Source: Pelargonium cotyledonis (lineage: Eukaryota > Streptophyta > Magnoliopsida > Geraniales > Geraniaceae). Taken from it: a stretch of 25,348 bases of DNA. Shown here piece by piece: positions 22,801 through 25,348 of the stretch. Numbering within the stretch: the first letter of the stretch is position 1; each line of letters starts with the position of its first letter. The DNA lies in NCBI GenBank assembly GCA_036897625.1, contig JAYMTA010000675.1, positions 1-25,348 on the forward strand, read 5' to 3'. The notes under the pieces were generated by a model that was not told where the DNA came from, did not search any database, and saw only the letters and a program-made list of their open reading frames with translations. The position numbers were made by a program, and so were the translations under genes.

Positions 22801-24049
22801 ATTGGTATAGTCATGGTAGTCTTATGTAACAGATCGTGTCATGGTTTATGCATTCCTTTGTTAGTCAGGGTGATTAAATAAAATATTGGAGCAGCAGTTA
22901 TATATGTTTAATTGTCTCCGGAAAAATACACCTTTACAGCCTTATATTTGAACTATTTACTAGCATTTAGTCAGTGTATATGGGTGGGATATATATAGCG
23001 CAACTCACTGTAATATGTTGTAGATGCTTGATGATTTTGTGGACGTGACCAAAGATGAGAAGCAAATGATGCACATGTGGAACTCATTTGTGAGGAAGCA
23101 ACGGTATTCTTCTCTGGATGTTTTTGAATTCTGCACTTGAAGTTTTTTCTTGCTTCTGGTGGAAATATGTAGTAGATTGATTATTTAATATATTGTGGAA
23201 ATTAATTTTTGCCTTGTTCACAGTGTGTTGGCTGACAGTCACATCCCTTGGGCATGCGAGGCATTTTCAAGATTGCATGGACATGACCTTATCCAATCCC
23301 CTGCCCTACGCTGGTAGTTGTTTGCATTTGAATGTGAATCATTGTTTCTTCATTATTTTGACTAAATACTTCACTCTGAAAAGATATATGCATATTATTG
23401 TTTAACCTCTGCAAAGCTCTTGACTTTGTTCACATGCAGATGTTGATTATAACTTCTTACATTTAATCACATAATCTCTTATGCATCTCTTCATACAAGT
23501 TGAGTTGTGGTTAGGCTTCTAAACTGTGCCTTTATGTCAAGGCAAGTAAAAAATGCCTGCTCCAAATGTAATTGAGTACCATGGATAACTGTAGAGAAGC
23601 ATTAAACTGATTCATTTAGTAAATTTTGATTGCTATACTAGCAAGGACAGTGATGGGCCGTGCATGGTTATTATCCATATGTTCTGCTTATCTTTTGTAG
23701 GCCGGTTGATTAATATGAAGCAGTACAGTAATGTTGCACTCCCTTAGTATAACATCCCACATCCGTGTTCATAATTGATGCATGAATCTGTCTCCATTTC
23801 TTGTGTGATTGAGTAATGAACTGAATCTCATTAGGACTCCTCATTTTTCAAAATTTGTGGCTGATACATTTCTCGGAGTTCCAATCCAATTTTTGTTTTC
23901 GACTTGGCAGGTGTTGGCAGCTTTTTATGATCAAGCTATGGAATCACGGTCTTCTTGATGCACGGACCATGAATAATTGCAACATTTATCTGGAACAATG
24001 CCAACAACAGAGCCAAAACCAGAGCACAGATCCTACAGTTAAGAGCTAA
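2968..24049 (+). CDS. EMF2: EMF2-like Polycomb group protein (Su(z)12 homologue), whole 22-exon coding region
   Basis: Coding exons: 2968-3002, 3098-3245, 3428-3483, 7473-7584, 7701-7860, 7944-8006, 8202-8341, 8848-8910, 9035-9153, 11787-11851, 15345-15397, 15497-15550, 15638-15697, 16647-16693, 16810-16931, 17950-17997, 18068-18206, 20908-20956, 22259-22342, 23024-23103, 23224-23313, 23911-24049. They sum to 1926 nt (641 aa plus stop), every junction is GT/AG and phases agree throughout. Known role of the family: EMF2/VRN2/FIS2 are nuclear Su(z)12-type subunits of PRC2, which methylates H3K27 with CLF/SWN, FIE and MSI1; EMF2 represses flowering and floral homeotic genes during vegetative growth. 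Seen here: a start reading MPGIPLV, cap and Met20-Cys21, a conserved block around 62-320, a C2H2 finger at 327-348, a basic patch near 393-402, an acidic run at 521-537 and the VEFS box from about 495 to 627. Length and the full N-terminal half fit EMF2 rather than shortened VRN2 or FIS2. The exact borders of exons 9, 15 and 16 are the weakest calls. Confidence 0.93.
3098..3245 (+). CDS. EMF2: EMF2 exon 2
   Basis: Encodes residues 12-61 after acceptor attgcag. It contains the internal Met20-Cys21 pair and the acidic stretch SAEEEVAAEESL followed by YCKPVELYN and LQRRAERN, a highly conserved block of the EMF2/VRN2 family. It ends on a codon boundary before gtaatg; read-through into the intron meets a stop within a few codons. 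Confidence 0.93.
3428..3483 (+). CDS. EMF2: EMF2 exon 3
   Basis: Encodes residues 62-80, PAFLQRCLCYKIEASHKRR, which aligns with the family's PLFLQRCLHYKIEAKHKRR. Acceptor gatgcag, donor gtaaat, ends in phase 2. The last codon is completed by the first base of exon 4, 4 kb downstream. Confidence 0.93.
3484..3957. other. Intron 3, proximal part
   Basis: AT-rich intronic sequence with no element or RNA I can identify. Confidence 0.6.
3958..4805 (+). mobile_element. RTE-type LINE remnant, 5' piece (endonuclease and linker)
   Basis: Conceptual translation, with several frame changes and stops, follows plant RTE-type non-LTR retrotransposons: QVGLDEASKR at about 3960, WGDLNGH (the GDxN motif of the AP-endonuclease) near 4040, LEFGMSYYLYLA near 4150, KEPRIRPWILNR near 4385-4415, MTTCIRR near 4500 and KDM-RVAKVRIKR near 4747. 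The order agrees with the family, running from the endonuclease domain toward the reverse transcriptase. It stops abruptly at a GA microsatellite; the reverse transcriptase core is absent. Confidence 0.75.
4801..4835. repeat. (GA)n microsatellite
   Basis: Perfect GA dinucleotide run of 35 bases at the head of the first copy of the 290-bp duplication. Confidence 0.97.
4836..5125 (+). repeat. 290-bp direct repeat, copy A
   Basis: Begins cttacattatggaagccatg and ends gtgatttgtaatt. Copy B lies at 5206-5496, differing at scattered single bases. Parent sequence not recognised. Confidence 0.93.
5127..5154. repeat. (AG)n microsatellite
   Basis: Perfect 28-base AG run following copy A and preceding copy B after a spacer of about 50 bases. 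Confidence 0.97.
5206..5496 (+). repeat. 290-bp direct repeat, copy B
   Basis: Second copy of 4836-5125, offset about 370 bases, over 90% identical by eye. One reading frame of about 45 codons (KAYY... TRSFEV.VGK.IRPNNILIKVV) stays open in both copies, but I recognise no family. Confidence 0.93.
5500..5790 (-). mobile_element. Retrotransposon-derived fragment, family uncertain
   Basis: Phrases such as aacttgggttcaccatg, ctcgaggaacttacaagtac and ttgctatctctagtgaatgacc parallel the order of aattagggttcaccac, cgaggcaagtacaagtcc and tctctatctctaggcg in the larger LTR-like piece at 13049-14272. It is probably a diverged relative in the same orientation. Borders unknown. Confidence 0.35.
5791..6137 (-). 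mobile_element. Probable 3' LTR of the Ty3/gypsy fragment
   Basis: On the minus strand a purine tract (AAAGGGAGGG, near 6139-6149) ends just before CTATTGTCATATG, as at the PPT/3' LTR junction of gypsy elements. Downstream on that strand a TATA-like GATATAAAAAGTG lies near 5990-6002. Neither the LTR end nor a matching 5' LTR is visible, so the far border is approximate. Confidence 0.5.
6185..6800 (-). mobile_element. Ty3/gypsy polyprotein C-terminus (integrase end and chromodomain-like region), broken
   Basis: Read on the minus strand from 6796 to 6187 through at least two frameshifts. Blocks include an integrase C-terminal segment (LKDNLLKAQHKIKIQADK near 6630-6680, VYLKLQPYRRQS near 6570), the GPY/F-like AVFYGPYKVVATYGAAAYKI (near 6465-6525), HLHPVFHVLL (near 6430), and a chromodomain-like end VLIQWTNGSVDEASWEDY followed by FPHFNLH and a stop at 6187. 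Everything upstream (gag, protease, RT, RNase H, most of integrase) is missing. It is antisense to EMF2. Confidence 0.85.
6836..7335 (+). mobile_element. RTE-type LINE remnant, 3' piece
   Basis: Continues the family after the gap: PLKLKRKFYRLVVRPV at about 6837, then in a shifted frame LLHKAECWAPK, RMLRWICDNTGKDRIRNG near 6960-7010, and the 3'-terminal phrase atgtagccgactctat near 7300, a diverged form of the catgtagccgaccc found at the ends of many plant LINEs. Same orientation as 3958-4805, so the two are probably one insertion later split and partly deleted. Confidence 0.75.
7473..7584 (+). CDS. EMF2: EMF2 exon 4
   Basis: Encodes residues 80-117, IQMTVSLSG... LFPLHILLARLVSD... VPE, matching the EMF2 motif IQMTVFLSG...LFPLYILLARLVS. 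It completes an Arg codon (ag+a) across the 4-kb intron 3, which supports this acceptor (gatgtag). Ends on a codon boundary before gtatct. Confidence 0.92.
7701..7860 (+). CDS. EMF2: EMF2 exon 5
   Basis: Encodes residues 118-171, starting YSAVYRFSRACILT and including ISKLALEAK...VAILLVSC, both diagnostic of EMF2. Acceptor is taaaag at 7700; the ctgcag 10 bases later would break the frame. Ends in phase 1 before gtatgc. Confidence 0.92.
7944..8006 (+). CDS. EMF2: EMF2 exon 6
   Basis: Encodes residues 171-192, AGSQNSSGVDLTKSHLHTSSP, corresponding to the less conserved AGAQNS...G.D segment of EMF2. Acceptor gctgcag, donor gtaagg. Enters with two bases and leaves with one, in step with its neighbours. 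Confidence 0.9.
8202..8341 (+). CDS. EMF2: EMF2 exon 7
   Basis: Encodes residues 192-238. Recognisable pieces are GKISLESLYTSWEKSPN, LGQRAE and MHPCFLK, matching the EMF2 blocks SKIPLQSLYASWQKSPN, LGQR and MQPCFIK. Acceptor cttgacag, donor gtattg, ends on a codon boundary. Confidence 0.92.
8848..8910 (+). CDS. EMF2: EMF2 exon 8
   Basis: Encodes residues 239-259, LSGSNGDNCISFRTPNNSIVG, a variable linker matching the place of LKSMSEEKCVSIQVPSNPL in EMF2. Acceptor tttacag, donor gtatgt; 21 whole codons. Confidence 0.87.
9035..9153 (+). CDS. EMF2: EMF2 exon 9
   Basis: Encodes residues 260-299, with QQVQVVISAEELGAKEKSPYNSYS matching QQVQVTISAEEVGSTEKSPYSSFS of EMF2 in short blocks. The acceptor could be ttgaag (9034, used here because it keeps the QQ pair) or gcacag (9043), which is in the same frame and would drop three residues. 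Donor gtaagc, phase 2. Confidence 0.88.
9154..9287. other. Intron 9, start
   Basis: Ordinary AT-rich intron sequence between the exon 9 donor and the hAT-like element; its last bases form the left side of an imperfect target duplication. Confidence 0.5.
9288..10653. mobile_element. hAT-like non-autonomous DNA transposon in intron 9
   Basis: The left end tAGAGCTGGCAATTc (9288) and right end gAAATTGCCAGCTCTt (to 10653) are inverted copies over AGAGCTGGCAATT, the terminal sequence of a widespread plant hAT-type repeat. Near the ends, short gacacaa/cacgac motifs (cacaattcaacacgacttgacccg near 10381-10404) are typical subterminal repeats. Flanking 8-mers gacgtggc and ggtgtgga match at 5 of 8 positions, so the target duplication is decayed or misplaced. 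No transposase is present. A second insertion lies inside. Confidence 0.65.
9460..10360 (+). mobile_element. Nested 901-bp insertion with 15-bp target duplication
   Basis: TAAATGAGTTCATGA is repeated exactly at 9445-9459 and 10361-10375; removing one copy and the insert restores a continuous hAT subterminal sequence. The insert has no inverted ends and finishes ccAAAAA, so a retroposed sequence (SINE, LINE end or processed transcript) fits best. It holds a 133-codon open frame from 9456 that matches nothing I know and is probably chance. Confidence 0.6.
10654..11786. other. Intron 9, distal part
   Basis: AT-rich sequence with several short open frames but no recognisable gene, RNA or complete element. 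Confidence 0.55.
11787..11851 (+). CDS. EMF2: EMF2 exon 10
   Basis: Encodes residues 299-321, RLRAGNVVFNYRYYNNKLQRTE, nearly identical to the conserved RLRTGNVVFNYRYYNNKLQKTE. The acceptor tgtctag completes an Arg codon (cg+g) across the 2.6-kb intron 9. Donor gtatta, phase 1. Confidence 0.93.
11852..13048. other. Intron 10, proximal part
   Basis: AT-rich intron sequence. The only structure noted is a perfect hairpin at 12297-12326. No coding similarity is seen. Confidence 0.55.
12297..12326. repeat. Perfect inverted repeat, 13-bp stem with 4-base loop
   Basis: TTACAAGAATAAA, loop GGAG, then its exact reverse complement. It is too short for a typical plant miRNA precursor and is more likely an element relic. 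Confidence 0.85.
13049..14272 (-). mobile_element. LTR-like retrotransposon piece (possible solo LTR) in intron 10
   Basis: On the minus strand it begins TGACACATGTACAGATGC, passes through a TATTTAAG box near 13865, and ends GTTCAACGTCA (plus 13049), which fits LTR TG...CA ends and a length of 1.2 kb. Internal phrases (agggttcaccac, tctctatctctaggcg, cgaggcaagtacaag) recur in a smaller fragment in intron 3. Four variants of cacgacccatgttg occur between 13968 and 14062. Flanking 5-mers gaggt and gtgtt do not match, so the true ends may differ. Confidence 0.42.
14273..15344. other. Intron 10, distal part
   Basis: No gene or element identified. tatgttcattgga is repeated near 14957 and 15008, suggesting a small local duplication. 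Confidence 0.5.
15345..15397 (+). CDS. EMF2: EMF2 exon 11 (first half of C2H2 zinc finger)
   Basis: Encodes residues 321-338, VTEDFSCPFCLVKCASFK. C327 and C330 are the cysteine pair of the family's single C2H2 finger. Acceptor aatgtag; donor gttgta is a weaker match to consensus but keeps the frame and the finger. Confidence 0.93.
15497..15550 (+). CDS. EMF2: EMF2 exon 12 (second half of zinc finger)
   Basis: Encodes residues 339-356, GLKYHLPSSHDLFNFEFW. H343 and H348 complete the C-x2-C-x12-H-x4-H finger begun in exon 11. Acceptor aaatag, donor gtttgt, 18 whole codons. Confidence 0.93.
15638..15697 (+). CDS. EMF2: EMF2 exon 13
   Basis: Encodes residues 357-376, VTEEYQAVNVSVKTDIVRSE, matching VTEEFQAVNVSLKTE of EMF2. 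Acceptor ttcgtag, donor gtcaga (an unusual but valid GT donor). Read-through continues about 18 codons before a stop. Confidence 0.9.
15698..16646. other. Intron 13
   Basis: AT-rich with no element recognised. A perfect 20-base palindrome lies at 16004-16023 (CTGCTATATA and its reverse complement). Confidence 0.55.
16647..16693 (+). CDS. EMF2: EMF2 exon 14
   Basis: Encodes residues 377-392, VVADAVDPKLQTFFF plus the first two bases of a Cys codon; compare VDPKQQTFFF in EMF2. Acceptor gtccag, donor gtatat. Confidence 0.88.
16810..16931 (+). CDS. EMF2: EMF2 exon 15 (basic NLS-like region)
   Basis: Encodes residues 392-433. It begins with the basic cluster PKPRKRNRSKS (about 393-403), a plausible nuclear localisation signal in the place of the RRRR cluster of Arabidopsis EMF2; the rest is the variable linker. 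The better-looking donor gtatgg at 16927 would put exon 16 out of frame and into a stop, so the donor at 16932 (gtgtgg) was chosen. It gives KTYGAHSSKVERAHI, which aligns with the KTDDAHSVRSEKSRI segment. Confidence 0.78.
16932..17284. other. Intron 15, proximal part
   Basis: AT-rich intron; nothing recognised before the MITE-like sequence. Confidence 0.5.
17285..17537. mobile_element. Degenerate Stowaway/mariner-like MITE in intron 15
   Basis: The left part reads ccatcccaaaatgactgt and the right part ends gtggacacagattttgg...ttttggaacagagggcgta, a decayed version of the ctccgtcccaaaatgactgt / tttgggacggagggagta termini of Stowaway elements. About 250 bp, AT-rich, no coding. TA target sites are not clear. 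Confidence 0.5.
17538..17949. other. Intron 15, distal part
   Basis: A 107-codon open frame from 17578 spans this area, but its composition (Leu/Ser/Phe/Cys) looks like chance translation of a T-rich intron. No element identified. Confidence 0.5.
17950..17997 (+). CDS. EMF2: EMF2 exon 16 (variable linker)
   Basis: Encodes residues 433-449, GAHSSKVERAHIAGGN. Acceptor atatttcag. Two donors 9 bases apart, at 17989 (gtggga) and 17998 (gttagt), are both in frame and differ by three residues; the longer form is reported. Low conservation here makes the choice uncertain. Confidence 0.72.
18068..18206 (+). CDS. EMF2: EMF2 exon 17
   Basis: Encodes residues 449-495. The second half, PTMLQFAKTRKLSIERSDPR, is almost invariant in EMF2-type proteins and leads into the VEFS region. 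Acceptor attttag, donor gtatgt, phase 2; an Asn codon is completed 2.7 kb downstream by exon 18. Confidence 0.92.
18207..19105. other. Intron 17, before the retroelement
   Basis: AT-rich intron sequence, no gene or element recognised. Confidence 0.55.
19111..19326 (+). repeat. 5' LTR, 216 bp
   Basis: TG...CA ends. Longer than its partner because of a local duplication of about 18 bp near 19145 (gttagttaaattag repeated) and about 20 extra bases near 19280 (aagttatcactagctgtt). A TATATAAAT promoter box lies near 19240. Confidence 0.9.
19327..19339 (+). other. Primer-binding site of the retroelement
   Basis: TGGTATCAAAGCC immediately after the 5' LTR, close to the TGGTATCAGAGC complementary to plant initiator tRNA-Met. 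Confidence 0.85.
20448..20459 (+). other. Polypurine tract of the retroelement
   Basis: GCTTGAGGGGAG immediately before the 3' LTR, a close match to copia-type tracts. Confidence 0.8.
20460..20634 (+). repeat. 3' LTR, 175 bp
   Basis: Aligns end to end with the 5' LTR except for the two segments present only there, plus scattered substitutions; TATATAAAT box near 20571. Confidence 0.9.
20908..20956 (+). CDS. EMF2: EMF2 exon 18 (start of VEFS box)
   Basis: Encodes residues 495-511, NRALLQKRQFFHSHRAQ, identical or nearly so to the family. Acceptor ttttcag, donor gtgaca. It lies 274 bases after the LTR retroelement of intron 17. Confidence 0.95.
20957..22258. other. Intron 18
   Basis: AT-rich intron. 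Contains overlapping short duplications at 21204-21318 and a run of about 17 T starting at 22210 ahead of exon 19. Both strands of 21565-21766 are open for about 60 codons, but without a recognisable product. Confidence 0.55.
21204..21318 (+). repeat. Cluster of short direct repeats
   Basis: CAACCCATATTTAATTAAATGC occurs in full at 21204-21225 and 21297-21318; CAGAAGGCAACGAGCT at 21225-21240 and 21260-21275; GCTAACCTT at 21238 and 21251. The nested spacing suggests successive slippage or repair duplications. Confidence 0.9.
22259..22342 (+). CDS. EMF2: EMF2 exon 19 (VEFS acidic segment)
   Basis: Encodes residues 512-539: PMAVEQV, then SDRDSEDEVDDDVADFEDRR, the acidic hallmark of the VEFS box. 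Acceptor ttgaag follows a run of about 17 T from 22210, which may serve as polypyrimidine tract. Donor gtatgt; 28 whole codons. Confidence 0.95.
22343..23023. other. Intron 19
   Basis: AT-rich, no element or RNA recognised. Confidence 0.55.
23024..23103 (+). CDS. EMF2: EMF2 exon 20 (VEFS box)
   Basis: Encodes residues 540-566: MLDDFVDVTKDEKQMMHMW then NSFVRKQ, the most conserved core of the VEFS domain, which contacts the catalytic CLF/SWN subunit in PRC2. Acceptor gttgtag, donor gtattc. Confidence 0.95.
23224..23313 (+). CDS. EMF2: EMF2 exon 21 (VEFS box)
   Basis: Encodes residues 566-596: [20 protein letters not shown] then HDLIQSPALRW. Matches [20 protein letters not shown] of the family. 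The usual LIWCW sequence spans the exon 21/22 junction and here reads LRWCW. Acceptor ttcacag, donor gtagtt. Confidence 0.95.
23314..23910. other. Intron 21
   Basis: AT-rich, no element recognised. Confidence 0.55.
23911..24049 (+). CDS. EMF2: EMF2 exon 22 (end of VEFS box, stop)
   Basis: Encodes residues 596-641 and the TAA stop. WCWQLFMIKLWNHGLLDART and MNNCN end the VEFS box; the tail is Gln-rich (EQCQQQSQNQ) and ends TVKS, typical of the variable C-terminus. Acceptor ttggcag. Confidence 0.95.
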
Positions 24050-24620
24050 AGAACAGATCCAAGAGCCTAGCCATTGCTAGGTATGTTAATCCTCTTGCCA
24101 CAATGCATAGGGATGTCTGTATGAGATTCTTCCTACATTCGTTATTGGGGCCCTGTACTGTAATTTTGTAATACTTATTTTTTTGTATAATCTTTTTCAA
24201 GACCCTAAAAAAAGGTAAAGAAAAAAAGGCTTACCAGTAAGTTGTACACAAATGGTCTTGGTGAATTCCATTCTATGAACCCCTGTACAATACCTTAATT
24301 ACCCTTGAGTTTTGTTTCAAAAAAGGTTTGAACAATTATGTCTGTCTGTCCAATCCTTAGTTCAGGTTTGTTGCCACAGCACAACCCCTATCCAGAAGCA
24401 GGCAAGTTATGGTTTCTTCCCTACATTCTCAGTGCAGGCTTATTCGTGTTGCTTTCCTCTAGGAATAGATACTGTCATCTCGATGAATATAATGTGTTTA
24501 TTTCAAAACTTTGGAATATTGCTACGCTTCTGGGCTAAGGCTACTGTCATATTTGGGAACTTGAAGATGGAAGAGTCTGCCATGTTTGGATAAATTGTGC
24601 AGAAAATAAATGAAATGATG
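24050..24620 (+). other. EMF2: EMF2 3' untranslated region (approximate)
   Basis: After the stop the sequence is AT-rich with no convincing open frame. An aataaa at 24605-24610 is a candidate polyadenylation signal; the T-rich stretch with gtaatactt near 24165-24190 is an earlier possibility. The end is a guess. Confidence 0.35.
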
Positions 24621-25348
24621 TATTTCATATGTAGTGGGTCTGTTTTAGGGTGGTATTGTCGTTTTAATTGTCGTAAGGTTGTTTGTTCATATTGTGGGGA
24701 AGGATATAGGAGTTGGTGTGTTATGCATATTCATTCAAGAAACGAGAAATCGATATCTAGAAGATCTTGGCTTCGAAATTCTGAGAGGGTCTGTGCGTAG
24801 GGTTGATTGTGGTATTTTAAGGAGAACCCTTGTTTTTCGAGTTGATTTGATGCCATTGTTGTTGTAAGTGTTGAAAAATTGGGTTTAAGGTTAGGACCAA
24901 AATAGAAAGTGCAGTAGAAAACAGCATAAACAATGCAGTTTTGGCAATGCAGAAAAGTGCAGTAACAGTCCAGAAAATGTGCAAAATATTAGTTTCATTC
25001 AAATTTTGTCAAAAATAATCGATAACAAAAAAATTGAAACGCATAAAAGATCAAATTAACGAGCAAAAACTAACCAAGATTACGAACAAATCAAGTAAGC
25101 ATGTGAATCAAATACAATTAATTTAATCAAGTAAATGAAACAATTATGAACAGATTAAAGTAATTGAATTAACATGTTCGAGAAGCCGAATCACAAATCA
25201 AACCAAATAAGAAAAACGGTAAGATAAAGTAAACAAGTTAGGAAAATTCAGCCGTGTAGGATGTAGGAAGGTGAGTGGTTACTAGTGATTTCTACTTTTG
25301 ATCATTTCTTCACATGTACCTGCAGTAGCATTCAAGTAATGCCCCTTG
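24621..25348. other. Downstream intergenic DNA, unresolved
   Basis: Short open frames of about 60 codons near 24597-24867 have no recognisable product. From about 24850 the sequence becomes A-rich (many aaatcaa/aattaa words), as in untranslated or LTR regions of plant retroelements on the minus strand, but no end or coding block is visible before the window closes. Confidence 0.4.

Noticed and set aside
2968..24049. VRN2 or FIS2 instead of EMF2
   Set aside because: The N-terminal cap and the full segment of exons 3-9 are present; these are reduced or missing in VRN2/FIS2-type proteins.

Overview
This is a eukaryotic nuclear window from a flowering plant, most likely a eudicot. The DNA is AT-rich, coding exons are small and separated by GT/AG introns that reach 4 kb, and the introns are packed with plant-type transposons. 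None of the longest open frames is itself a gene. The one gene I can assemble is spread over 22 short coding exons on the + strand (2968-24049). Joined, they give a phase-consistent product of about 641 residues that matches EMBRYONIC FLOWER 2 (EMF2), the Su(z)12-type subunit of plant Polycomb Repressive Complex 2. It has the EMF2-type N-terminal cap, the conserved central block, a C2H2 zinc finger (C327, C330, H343, H348), a basic NLS-like patch and a complete C-terminal VEFS box. I see no frameshift or internal stop, so the gene looks intact.

Layout: 1-1408 is intergenic, with a degenerate repeat near 1004-1250. 1409-2648 is a Mutator-like element with long inverted repeats, a 20-bp minisatellite and a GC-rich, possibly captured core; it ends about 320 bp before the EMF2 start codon. 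2649-2967 is the promoter/5'UTR, with competing upstream ATGs. Exons 1-3 lie at 2968-3483. Intron 3 (about 4 kb) holds an RTE-type LINE remnant split in two by a 290-bp GA-flanked duplication and by the 3' end of a Ty3/gypsy element. Exons 4-9 lie at 7473-9153. Intron 9 holds a hAT-like element that itself carries a nested insertion with a 15-bp target duplication. Exon 10 is at 11787. Intron 10 (about 3.5 kb) holds an LTR-like retrotransposon piece. Exons 11-17 lie at 15345-18206, with a Stowaway-like MITE in intron 15. Intron 17 holds a complete, very short LTR retroelement (19111-20634) with a 5-bp target duplication. Exons 18-22, encoding the VEFS box, lie at 20908-24049. The 3'UTR and unresolved AT-rich flank follow.

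Functionally the window holds one chromatin regulator. The remaining sequence is transposon-derived or unassigned, and it accounts for a 21-kb gene body carrying only 1.9 kb of code. I did not find an undescribed multi-gene system. The more interesting points are regulatory: the transposon next to the promoter, overlapping upstream start codons, an internal Met-Cys behind the N-terminal cap, and competing splice donors at exons 15 and 16. Homology statements rest on family knowledge and reading the translation; no database search was run.
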